Source: Jiella marina (GTDB lineage: Bacteria; Pseudomonadota; Alphaproteobacteria; Rhizobiales; Rhizobiaceae). From it: a DNA stretch of 64,000 nt. The first letter of the stretch is position 1, and every line of letters starts with the position of its first letter. The notes under the pieces were generated by a model, which worked only from the letters and a program-made list of their open reading frames with translations, did no database searches and was not told where the DNA came from. Location: NCBI RefSeq assembly GCF_024359545.1, contig NZ_JAKQZG010000002.1, positions 372,001-436,000 of the forward strand, in the 5' to 3' direction. The position numbers were made by a program, and so were the translations under genes. This document shows, piece after piece, positions 52,930 through 63,229 of this stretch.

Positions 52930-54286
52930 GCCATGTCTCCTGAATGACGGATTCGAAGGCGGCCAGCGCCTCGAAGCGTGAGCGTTCGCCGGCCACCGGT
53001 TCGATCACCGCCCGGTACGCCTCCGCAAGGCGAGTGGAAAGGCCGGGCTGTCGTCGATACAGAAATTTCGTCAGGGCGGTCAGATCGTCGCTCTCGGACC
53101 GTCCCTTGCGGCGGGGGCCGAGCAGGCCGGAGGCGAGCGCTTCCAGCCGGTCGCGCACATGCATGTCGATCAGCGCCCGGTCGGCCTTGGCAAGGAGCAG
53201 GATGCGCTGCGAGGCTTCGATCGTGCGGCGTTTCGAGGCGTCGGCGGGTTCCGCCTCCTCGTCGGGCCGGCCAAACCGGCGGCTGCCGCGCCACAGTGCC
53301 AGCCCGGTGGCGAGCGCCGCACCGATCCAGAACAGCGAGAACGGATAGGCGAAGAAGCGCTCCAGATCGGAAATCGTGCGCTCGCGGGTGTCGCGGCCGG
53401 CGATCTCCTCGGTCCGTGGCGCCGCCCCCGGCTCGTTGTCGATGAAGACGGGCTGGCCGCCGGCCAGATCGCGGAGGATCGTCAGCGCCAGCGCGGGGTT
53501 GGCCCCGTTGGCGAGGCCGTGATTGTTGACGAGATCCGGGTCGGAGAGGAGATAAAACGGGGCTGTCTGGCCTTCCGCCTCAAAGAAAGCACCCGTGCAA
53601 TCGGCGAGGAGTGTGCCGCGACCGGGGATCGTCAGCAGCGGCCGGCACAGTTCGTCGAACCTCTCGGACAACACCTGGGCCGAATAGAGCTTGCCACGGT
53701 CTTGCAGCACCGTGCCGGTTCGCCGGTCCGCCACCGAATAGTCGGCGAGGCCCGCCTCGGAGAGGCGTCGGATCGGACGCTCTTCGAAGAACCTCATGCG
53801 CACCGGGGAGACCAGGAGATCGGGGTGCACACGGCCGCGATCGATCACGCCGCCCCGCCATTTCGGCAAGACGGCGAGTGTCGGGCCGGAGCGCGCCTTG
53901 GTCGCGATGGCATCCTCGGTGATCTGGCGCAGAGAGAGGGGTCCGCGTTCCTCTTCGAGATAGTCGCGTTCCCGCTCTTCGGTCGACAGGGCGGCGATGT
54001 TGATGTCGTAGATCGGCAGGATCCGCAGAGCCTTGCCGACCTCATCCGCGTTCTGCGAAATCAGCGGCAGCGTCTCGACGCCGTTCTCCTCGAGCCACAG
54101 ACCGAGACCGTCCATTCCGATCGCGCTCTTCTCCAGCCGCCGCGCGCCGCCGAGATAGATCAGGAGCCCGATCAGAGCCGCGACGCCGACGATGATGGCG
54201 ATCTGCTTCATCGAATCGCCGCGCGCCGCTCCGCGTTCGGATGATCCTCCCGATGTCGCCGCCTCGGTCGCGTTCGCCATGGTCAT
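52883..54286 (-). CDS. DUF4350 domain membrane protein
   Basis: A 467-residue protein. One N-terminal membrane segment (about 27-45, IAIIVGVAALIGLLIYLGG) precedes a periplasmic part with the DUF4350 start (GLGLWLEENGVETLPL) and LLSDPDLVNNHGLANGANPALAL (about 275-297). A second membrane segment (about 340-360, YPFSLFWIGAALATGLALW) leads to a cytoplasmic C-terminus. Function unknown; consistently linked to MoxR operons. ATG 54286 overlaps the DUF4129 gene's stop (ATGA). Confidence 0.75.
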   Translation of the reverse strand: MTMANATEAATSGGSSERGAARGDSMKQIAIIVGVAALIGLLIYLGGARRLEKSAIGMDGLGLWLEENGVETLPLISQNADEVGKALRILPIYDINIAALSTEERERDYLEEERGPLSLRQITEDAIATKARSGPTLAVLPKWRGGVIDRGRVHPDLLVSPVRMRFFEERPIRRLSEAGLADYSVADRRTGTVLQDRGKLYSAQVLSERFDELCRPLLTIPGRGTLLADCTGAFFEAEGQTAPFYLLSDPDLVNNHGLANGANPALALTILRDLAGGQPVFIDNEPGAAPRTEEIAGRDTRERTISDLERFFAYPFSLFWIGAALATGLALWRGSRRFGRPDEEAEPADASKRRTIEASQRILLLAKADRALIDMHVRDRLEALASGLLGPRRKGRSESDDLTALTKFLYRRQPGLSTRLAEAYRAVIEPVAGERSRFEALAAFESVIQETWHEFGRLAGPARQDRR

Positions 54287-54987
54287 GTCGCCGTCCTCTT
54301 CAGGAAGGGCGCGGCGAGGTCGAGGCATTCGCGATAGTCGTCGCGGCTGATCTCGCGACCGCCGAACAGGACGAGCTCGGTGCGGCGGGCCAGAAGCTCC
54401 AGCGCTTCGCGATGGGCCCAGCCGCCGGGCAGTCGCTGCACCAGTTCGCGGGTGGTGAGGCTGCGTTTCAGGACGATGGCGTTGTCTTGCGCTGCCAGGG
54501 CCAGAAAGCGTTCGAGCACCATTCTGAGCCCGACGCGCGGATCGTCCTCGCGCTTCAGCCGGGCGATCAGATCGTGGTCGAGATCGGCATGAGACAGATC
54601 GGGGGTGCGCAGGACCCGATGGCGCGGGGTGAGTTTGCGGTTTTTCGGGCCGACGAGATCGGCGAGTTGCCCGCGCCCCAGCCAGAGGAGCAGGCAGAGA
54701 AGCAGGAAAAGCAGCACCAGCACCCCCGTGGCGCCCCATTCCACGGTTTCCGATCGTCCGGGCGCGGCGTCGGGTTCCGGCTCTTCCGGTTCGGCGTCGA
54801 GCGGGGCGTCGGGCGGGAGATAGAGGATCGGCACCTGCAGCCCGTTCGCCGTGGCGGTCTTCAGATAGGTTTCCGCCGCCTCGGAACGCTGCGGCGTGAG
54901 TGGTGCGGCGGTGGGCGGCGTCGTCTGCGCGACGGCGAGCGCGGGCGCGGTGCAAAGGGCCGCCGCAAGGCCGAGCCGTCCGCTCAT
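54283..54987 (-). CDS. DUF4129 domain protein with signal peptide
   Basis: About 234 residues from ATG 54987. A signal peptide (MSGRLGLAAALCTAPALAVAQ) is followed by a Pro/Glu-rich linker, one membrane segment (about 85-106, GVLVLLFLLLCLLLWLG), then a C-terminal soluble domain with ARLKREDDPRVGLRMVLERFLALAA and LTTRELVQRLPGG (about 180-192), which fits DUF4129. Such proteins sit with transglutaminase or MoxR/DUF58 clusters. It is the first gene of this operon. Confidence 0.7.
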   Translation of the reverse strand: MSGRLGLAAALCTAPALAVAQTTPPTAAPLTPQRSEAAETYLKTATANGLQVPILYLPPDAPLDAEPEEPEPDAAPGRSETVEWGATGVLVLLFLLLCLLLWLGRGQLADLVGPKNRKLTPRHRVLRTPDLSHADLDHDLIARLKREDDPRVGLRMVLERFLALAAQDNAIVLKRSLTTRELVQRLPGGWAHREALELLARRTELVLFGGREISRDDYRECLDLAAPFLKRTAT

Positions 54988-55239
54988 CAGGCACCAGCAA
55001 ATTGATTTCACGACGAAACGCCCGGGCTTGCCCTTAGGGAATGTGTTTGGTGGCACAGTTTGCTGAAAACCGCCAGCCCGACCTGCCGTCATTCCAAGGC
55101 AGGCTTATGACGACGCGTTGAACGAAGCGACTGGGGCGGCTTGCCTTCGCCGTTCCCATTCAAGCGATCGGGGGGTCTTGCCGCCGGCGGTGTCGAAAGG
55201 ATCCTGCAACGCTCGCTGCAGCGGCGACAGCGTGCTCGC

Positions 55240-56049
55240 TCAACGCCTTGCCGTCAGGGCGGGATCGATGTCCATCTGGGTCGCGGCCAGGATCCGGCCG
55301 GGGCTGCCGTCCTCGTTGACCGCCTGGATCATCGCCGCACAGCCATGAATGGTGCCGTCATCGGTGAGGATCGAGGACATGGGGAGTTCGACCTCCATGC
55401 CGTCCGCACCCACCATGCCCATCACCTGCCAACTGCGGACGGGATGGGTATTGACGAGGGTGCGGCCTTCGTTCTCGCCGCGATCCACTTGGGTCTCCAT
55501 CCGGTCGGCGAAGGTGACGAAGACGAGCATCGGCCGCTTCTTTCCGGGACGGCGGGGGATGCCGCTCGTTATCACGTGCAGATTCTCGCCGTCCCGGTGG
55601 ATCCGGACGCTGACGCCGCTATCGGGCTCGATCCGGCTTTGGGCCATCAGCTTCTCGATCTTGCCGCGATGGGAGCCGACGACGTCTTGCGCTCCATTGA
55701 TCACGAGTTGCGGCGTGTAGACCGTCTTGTTGGAAAAACTGCGCGCATAGGCGCGCTGCCGTTCGGTGTTGTGGCTGGAGCCGAAGACGTCGCGCCAGCC
55801 GATATAGTCCCAATAGTCCACGTGATAGGACAGGCCCAGCACATGCGGCCGGTCGGCGAGCGCGCTCAGAGTCTCGTCGGCCGGCGGACAGCTCGAGCAG
55901 CCCTGGCTGGTGAAAAGCTCCAGCACATGGGTGATCTCGGTCTTCGCCTTGTCGCCGCCCTGTGCCGGCACCGGCAGGAACGTGAACAGGCAGACGAGCG
56001 CGAACAGTGGCCGGCAAGCGCACAGGATACTGGTTGCGGAAGCTTCCAT
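55240..56049 (-). CDS. DUF1223 family protein, thioredoxin-like, secreted
   Basis: A 269-residue protein. N-terminal signal peptide (about 1-30, FALVCLFTFLPVPAQG). The DUF1223 start ELFTSQGCSSCPPADETLSAL (about 44-64) holds the CSSC pair at a thioredoxin-like active-site position. VLGLSYHVDYWDYIGWRDVFGS and YTPQLVINGAQDVVGS are the next conserved stretches of the family. It is probably a periplasmic redox protein, function unproven. It stands alone: 252 nt to the DUF4129 gene and 318 nt to aconitase. Confidence 0.83.
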   Translation of the reverse strand: MEASATSILCACRPLFALVCLFTFLPVPAQGGDKAKTEITHVLELFTSQGCSSCPPADETLSALADRPHVLGLSYHVDYWDYIGWRDVFGSSHNTERQRAYARSFSNKTVYTPQLVINGAQDVVGSHRGKIEKLMAQSRIEPDSGVSVRIHRDGENLHVITSGIPRRPGKKRPMLVFVTFADRMETQVDRGENEGRTLVNTHPVRSWQVMGMVGADGMEVELPMSSILTDDGTIHGCAAMIQAVNEDGSPGRILAATQMDIDPALTARR

Positions 56050-56367
56050 CAGGGCCGGTCCACCCCTGGGCCCTGCCGGAAGAGCGGCGGGACGGGCACG
56101 ATAGACGCGGTGCTGCCGGAGCGATGCTCTGACCTCTGGCGTCTGCGGGCGGACGATTCCCGATGCCGGAATTTATCTGTTTGACTGACAATCATGAACC
56201 ATGCCTTTCCCGCGCACGACACTACGCAATCCGAGGTGCCACGGGCTACTCAATTGCGGGTGAAAGACGAGTGACGAAATCTGTGGCCGGCAAAAAGACG
56301 AGCCGCCGGAGTGACCGGCGGCTCGCGTCATGTCGAAAGCGGGCGCTGAGACTCCAGCGCCCCCCGA
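56050..56367 (+). other. Intergenic region between the DUF1223 and aconitase genes
   Basis: This 318-nt gap contains the aconitase terminator (56292-56325) and presumably the promoter of the DUF1223 gene near its left end. I see no gene in it. Confidence 0.6.
56292..56325 (-). terminator. Intrinsic terminator of acnA
   Basis: Perfect 11-bp stem CGAGCCGCCGG/CCGGCGGCTCG with a five-base loop, followed on the minus strand by TCTTTTT. It starts about 42 nt after the acnA stop. Confidence 0.88.
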
Positions 56368-59136
<2,769 letters not shown>

Positions 59137-59316
59137 ATTCCTTCTCGAACCGGATGAGTCCGAAGGGCGAACGGCCTTCATGCGCCGCGGAAAAGCGCTC
59201 GAAGATGCGGGTGCGACCATTTCCGCTGTCCGCCCTGACGCCCGCCGGTGCCGTGCGGGGGTCATAAGATCGGCGCTTGATGATATCCACGCCGGTCGCT
59301 GGAGTGGTTGGGGCCG

Positions 59317-59343
59317 TTATAGGCAAGTTTGTAATGCCTATAA
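59317..59343. promoter_or_regulatory. Perfect inverted repeat in the acnA/59446 divergent promoter region
   Basis: TTATAGGCA-AGTTTGTAA-TGCCTATAA, nine-base perfect arms around a nine-base centre, in the 309-nt gap between the divergent starts. The pattern fits a dimeric regulator site. Neither the protein nor the regulated gene is known. Confidence 0.5.
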
Positions 59344-59445
59344 AGGGTGTGCGGTGCAAACTGCTGCGGAAAATGCATGCGGGTAAGGGCTTGCAAGTGA
59401 TCGTGAGCCCGGCCATTGCGGGCGGGTGAGGAAAAAGGACAGCCG

Positions 59446-60060
59446 ATGAGCGCGATTACGACGATCGAGGAATTGCGGGCCCTTTACGGCGAACCGGGCG
59501 TCCGCTCGCTCCAGAAGCAGATGCCGATGCTCGACCGGCACGCCCGGGCGTTTCTTAAAAAGAGCCCCTTTGTCCTGATCGGATCCTCTGCCCCCGGAAA
59601 GCTGCCCGACGTCAGCCCCAAAGGCGATCATCCGGGCTTCACCCACGTCGTCGACGACCGGACGCTGGTGATTCCCGACCGGCCGGGCAACAAGCGCCTC
59701 GATACCTTCGAGAATGTCATCTTGAACCCGATGGTCGGCCTTCTCTTCCTCCTGCCCGGCATGGACGAAACCCTGCGCGTCAACGGGCGGGCCGAGATCC
59801 GCACGGATCCCGAGCTTCTGGAAGCGACCACCCATGAGGGCAAGGCGCCGATCAGCGTTCTGCTGGTCAAAGCCGAAGAGGTCTACATGCATTGCGCCAA
59901 GGCGTTCATGCGCTCAAAGCTCTGGAACCCGGAAACCTTCATCGACCGCAAGACCATGCCGACGCTCGGCGCCATGCTGAAGGACCAGATCGGGCTCGCC
60001 GGCGAGGTGGCCGAGATCGATCGGGAGATGGAAGAGCGCTACAAGGTCACGCTCTACTAG
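59446..60060 (+). CDS. Pyridoxamine 5'-phosphate oxidase-like FMN-binding protein
   Basis: A 204-residue protein of the MSMEG_1061-type PNPOx-like family. AAAGGA precedes ATG 59446. Typical stretches: FLKKSPFVLIGSSAP (about 36-50), DVSPKGDHPGFTHVVDDRTLVIPDRPGN (about 55-82, split barrel and flavin pocket), NPMVGLLFLLPG and LRVNGRA. The C-terminal HCAKAFMRSKLWNP is conserved in this branch. It probably binds FMN; substrate unknown. Two bases after its stop begins ccmA, so these may be co-transcribed. Confidence 0.82.
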   Translation: MSAITTIEELRALYGEPGVRSLQKQMPMLDRHARAFLKKSPFVLIGSSAPGKLPDVSPKGDHPGFTHVVDDRTLVIPDRPGNKRLDTFENVILNPMVGLLFLLPGMDETLRVNGRAEIRTDPELLEATTHEGKAPISVLLVKAEEVYMHCAKAFMRSKLWNPETFIDRKTMPTLGAMLKDQIGLAGEVAEIDREMEERYKVTLY

Positions 60061-60062
60061 AC

Positions 60063-60785
60063 ATGGATCGCCGCATGCTGACCGTCAGGGCGAGCGGCCT
60101 CCATGTGGGTCGCGGCAACGCCGCCATCGCCGGGCCGTTCGACTTCGAGTTGACGGGCGGCACGGCGCTGGTCGTCACCGGCCCGAACGGGGCGGGCAAG
60201 TCGACGCTTCTGAGGACGCTCGCCGGCCTGTTGCGGCCGATCGCCGGCGAGATCGCGCTCTCCGGCGTGAACGCCGCCGATGGCGAACCGGCCGAGCGTC
60301 TGGCCGAGGTCGCCCATTATGTCGGCCATCGCCACGGCATGAAGACGGCAATCACCGTGGGCGAGAATCTCGCTTTCTGGCAGCGCTATCTCGGAGGCCA
60401 GAGCCAGCCGGGATTGGCTGGCGTATCGCCGGCGGCCGCGCTCGCCGCCGTCGGCCTGCCGGGTCTCGAACGCATTCCCTTCGCCTATCTCTCCGCCGGC
60501 CAGCAGCGCCGCGCGAGCCTCGCCCGGCTCCTGGTGGCCAAACGACCTGTCTGGCTCCTGGACGAGCCGACCTCGGCCCTCGACGTGGCCTCACAGGCGC
60601 GGTTCGCCGCGCTGGTTCATGAACACTTGGCCGAAGGCGGCGTGGTGATCGCCGCGACCCACCAGCCGCTCGGGCTGGAAACGGCCGAGACCCTGCAGAT
60701 CGCGTCGAGGGGGGCGCAAGAAGCCGGCGTCCCCGGCGTCGAAATCGACGAGGCGGATCTGGCCGCCGCCGAGGGCTGGCTGTGA
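60063..60785 (+). CDS. ccmA: Haem exporter ATP-binding protein CcmA
   Basis: A 240-residue ATPase. Motifs: Walker A TGPNGAGKST (about 38-47), signature LSAGQQRRASLARLL (about 142-156), Walker B VWLLDEPTSALD (about 161-172). Its short length and VGHRHGMKTAITVGENLAFW are typical for CcmA. With CcmB it supports haem delivery to CcmE for cytochrome c maturation, releasing holo-CcmE. ActA, ActE and CoxB in this window are the kind of protein that needs it. The stop overlaps the ccmB GTG start (GTGA). Confidence 0.92.
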   Translation: MDRRMLTVRASGLHVGRGNAAIAGPFDFELTGGTALVVTGPNGAGKSTLLRTLAGLLRPIAGEIALSGVNAADGEPAERLAEVAHYVGHRHGMKTAITVGENLAFWQRYLGGQSQPGLAGVSPAAALAAVGLPGLERIPFAYLSAGQQRRASLARLLVAKRPVWLLDEPTSALDVASQARFAALVHEHLAEGGVVIAATHQPLGLETAETLQIASRGAQEAGVPGVEIDEADLAAAEGWL

Positions 60786-61441
60786 CGGCGCTGTTTCTTC
60801 GCGATCTCAAGCTTGCGCTGACCGGCGGGGGCGGGGCGATGACCGGGGTCATCTTCTTCCTCGCCGTCGTCGCGACGATCCCCTTCGGCATCGGGCCGGA
60901 CCTCAATCTCCTGTCACGGATCGGCCCGGCGATCCTGTGGATCGGCGCGCTGCTCTCGACGCTGCTCACCCTCGACCGCCTGTTTCAGGCCGATCGCGAG
61001 GACGGCACGCTCGATCTCCTGATCGCCGGCCCCTTGCCCATGCCGCTGGTGGTGCTGGCCAAATGCTTCGCCCTCTGGGCCGCCTCCTGCCTGCCGCTGG
61101 TCGCAGCCTCGCCCCTCCTCGGCCTGTTCCTGGCGCTCGAGCCGGCGGCCTTGTTCGCGGTGATGGCCACCCTCTTCGTCGGCACGCCGGCGATCGTCTT
61201 CATCGGCGCCGTCGGCGCGGCCGTCGCCGTCGCCCTGCCGCGTGGCGGCCTCCTCGTCTCCGTTCTCGTTCTGCCGCTGGCGATCCCGGTCCTGATCTTC
61301 GGCGTGATGGCGACCTATGGCGCCGTCAACGAGCCCGACCCCTTCCTGCCGCCCTTCCTCGTCCTTTGCGCCCTGACCCTGTTCTTCGGCGCGCTGGGGC
61401 CGGTGGCCGCGGGCGCGGCGTTGAAGGCGAGTGGAGATTGA
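60782..61441 (+). CDS. ccmB: Haem exporter membrane protein CcmB
   Basis: A 219-residue membrane protein with six hydrophobic segments (about 22-36, 46-62, 95-115, 122-142, 153-175, 190-212). The CcmB opening LFLRDLKLALTGGGGAMTGVIFFL and the FQADREDGTLDLLIAGPLPMPLVVLAK stretch (about 68-94) are clear. It starts with GTG overlapping ccmA. Unusually, ccmC and ccmD do not follow: a hairpin and the convergent brnTA genes come next, so ccmC must be elsewhere. Confidence 0.92.
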   Translation: MTALFLRDLKLALTGGGGAMTGVIFFLAVVATIPFGIGPDLNLLSRIGPAILWIGALLSTLLTLDRLFQADREDGTLDLLIAGPLPMPLVVLAKCFALWAASCLPLVAASPLLGLFLALEPAALFAVMATLFVGTPAIVFIGAVGAAVAVALPRGGLLVSVLVLPLAIPVLIFGVMATYGAVNEPDPFLPPFLVLCALTLFFGALGPVAAGAALKASGD

Positions 61442-61462
61442 GGGGCCTTCTGCAGCCGGGGT

Positions 61463-61494
61463 AGTGAAACAGAATACAATGATTCTGTTTCACT
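61463..61494. terminator. Bidirectional terminator-like hairpin between ccmB and brnA
   Basis: Perfect 13-bp stem AGTGAAACAGAAT/ATTCTGTTTCACT with a six-base loop, 22 nt after ccmB and touching the brnA stop. The T-rich right arm would act on RNA from either side. A regulator site is less likely at this position. Confidence 0.75.
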
Positions 61495-61760
61495 CACGGC
61501 TTCGGCTCATGGGCCTGCACATAGGCAGAAAGAACGGCCGCCATCCGCGACGTGTAACCTTTCGGGCTCTCGGCCTTGAAGAAGTTCAGGACCTCTTCCG
61601 GCAGCCGCAGAGAGACATTTGGTTTCGTTCGCGGAGGCGAGACCTTGGCGTTTTTCCAGAAGGTCTCGTCCAGTGCCGCGATGTCGCTCGTGTCGATCTC
61701 GCTGTCCGGCAGGGCGGCCATGTCTTCAGGCGTCAAGGGCTCTTCGTATTTCCTGTTCAT
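61494..61760 (-). CDS. brnA: Antitoxin BrnA
   Basis: An 88-residue protein. The C-terminal half, KPNVSLRLPEEVLNFFKAESPKGYTSRMAAVLSAYVQAH, is the ribbon-helix-helix DNA-binding domain of BrnA; the N-terminus (about 1-45) with DIAALDETFWKNAK is the toxin-binding part. BrnA neutralises the BrnT ribonuclease and represses the operon. It overlaps the brnT 3' end by 35 nt, the usual toxin-first order of this system. Chromosomal context (between ccmB and DUF2189) shows no sign of a mobile element. Confidence 0.88.
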   Translation of the reverse strand: MNRKYEEPLTPEDMAALPDSEIDTSDIAALDETFWKNAKVSPPRTKPNVSLRLPEEVLNFFKAESPKGYTSRMAAVLSAYVQAHEPKP

Positions 61761-62016
61761 AGCGCTTCCTTTCGTGTCTGAGGGCCGGTCGCGCCGAGAT
61801 GATCCGGCAATTTCCGTTTCGATCCGTGTGAACGACTACGAGAACCGCGGCTCCGTTGATCATGCCGAGGCTGACTTCACGGAGTTCGCCATAGGTAAAG
61901 CGTTCATCGATCCAGTTGACGGTGAAACCGTCGAAGATTTGTGCCGCCTGCTCGAAACTCACACCATGCTTGGCAACGTTTTGGCGGCTCTTCTCGTCAT
62001 CCCATTCGAATTCCAT
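61726..62016 (-). CDS. brnT: Ribonuclease toxin BrnT
   Basis: A 96-residue RelE-like ribonuclease. The family opening MEFEWDDEKSRQNVAKHGVSFEQAAQIFDG is present; ERFTYGELREVSLGMINGAAVLVVVHTDR and IISARPALRHERKRYEQ complete the pattern. Catalytic-type charged residues (Lys, His, Arg) are kept, so it looks active. I chose ATG 62016, which begins the family's usual N-terminus; the open frame extends 50 codons upstream without similarity. It is followed by the overlapping antitoxin gene. Confidence 0.88.
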   Translation of the reverse strand: MEFEWDDEKSRQNVAKHGVSFEQAAQIFDGFTVNWIDERFTYGELREVSLGMINGAAVLVVVHTDRNGNCRIISARPALRHERKRYEQEIRRALDA

Positions 62017-62216
62017 GCCGCGCCGCTTCCACCGCTCGAAATGTATGACGTTTTGTATGACGTCGCAATGAGAGAGATCCTTTGCAGGCGAGTGGGTCGG
62101 GAAAAGCGCCCCGGGGGACTTTGCGCGCCCAAAGCGATCAGAGTGCTTCCGCTCTTCTCTCAGCATCGTCTACCGGTGCGCCACGCTCGTAACCGCATGC
62201 CAACAGGTCTCCCCCC

Positions 62217-63020
62217 TCACACCACCGCCTTGCGATAGATGTGCCACGTCGCATGGCCCAGCACCGGCAGGACGACGAGCAGGCCGAGGAAGGCCGGAAC
62301 GGCCGCGAGGATCACCGACAGGGTCACGAACACGCCCCAGCCGAGCATCACCACCGGGCTGGCGAGAACCGTGCGCACGGAGGTGATCATCGCCGTGACG
62401 AAATCGACGTCGCGCTCCAGGAGGAGGGGGATCGAGGTAAGCGTCACCGAGAACAGGACGGTGGCGAGCACCGCACCGACCACATGGCCGACGGCGAGGA
62501 AGATCCAGCCCTGCTCGGTCGTGAACACGACCTCCGCGAACCGCTCGAAGGTGGAAAACGACATCCGCCCCAGGATGATCGCGACGAGAAGGCGCACTTG
62601 GTAGATCCAGATCCAGAAGATGAAGAGGATGACGAAGGCCATCCAGGAGAGCTCGCGCCGGGACTGGGCGCGCACCAGAGAGAGGATCTCGCTCCAGACG
62701 AGCGGTTCGCCATTCTCCAGCCGTTTCGAGACGCTGTAGAGCCCGACGGCCGCGAACGGCCCGATCAGCGGAAAGCCGATGATGACCGGATAGATCAGCC
62801 AGCCCTGATTGGCCGACGTCAGCGCGGCCACGATCACCAGGCCGCCCAGCGTGTAGAACCCTGCGAAGAACAGGCCGAACAGGGGCGCCCGCCGGAAATC
62901 GGCAAGGCCTCGCGAGAAGGCGTCCTGGAGGTCGGCCAGGCCGAGTGCGCGAACCTGCGGCATGCTGGACCGGGGCTCGCTCGTCTGGTGAATGTGCGTC
63001 TCGCCATTATCCGACGACAT
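62217..63020 (-). CDS. DUF2189 family membrane protein
   Basis: About 267 residues from ATG 63020 (GGAGGAAGG upstream). Six hydrophobic segments can be seen (about 45-70, 78-100, 125-150, 170-195, 205-230, 235-255). MPQVRALGLADLQDAFSRGLADFRRAPLFGLFFAGFYTLGG (about 20-60) is the DUF2189 start, and FPLIGPFAAVGLYSVSKRLENGEPL is the next block. Function unknown. It is monocistronic; upstream is the EamA transporter on the same strand, 210 nt away. Confidence 0.83.
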   Translation of the reverse strand: MSSDNGETHIHQTSEPRSSMPQVRALGLADLQDAFSRGLADFRRAPLFGLFFAGFYTLGGLVIVAALTSANQGWLIYPVIIGFPLIGPFAAVGLYSVSKRLENGEPLVWSEILSLVRAQSRRELSWMAFVILFIFWIWIYQVRLLVAIILGRMSFSTFERFAEVVFTTEQGWIFLAVGHVVGAVLATVLFSVTLTSIPLLLERDVDFVTAMITSVRTVLASPVVMLGWGVFVTLSVILAAVPAFLGLLVVLPVLGHATWHIYRKAVV

Positions 63021-63229
63021 TGCTGCCTTCCTCCCATTCGTCGAGGCGGCCCGCGACATGATTGCGCGCGACGGGCGCCGCTTTCACTCCCCTTGTCGAA
63101 TCCATCATGCCTCGAAAAACACCGCCCGCGAAGACTTCCGATATTTCCGCAGGCGGCCGATCGGGGAGATGGCATGGCTGTCCCGGTGTTGCAGAAGGTT
63201 TTCAGCGTCTGCGATCGGTGAGACCGCGG

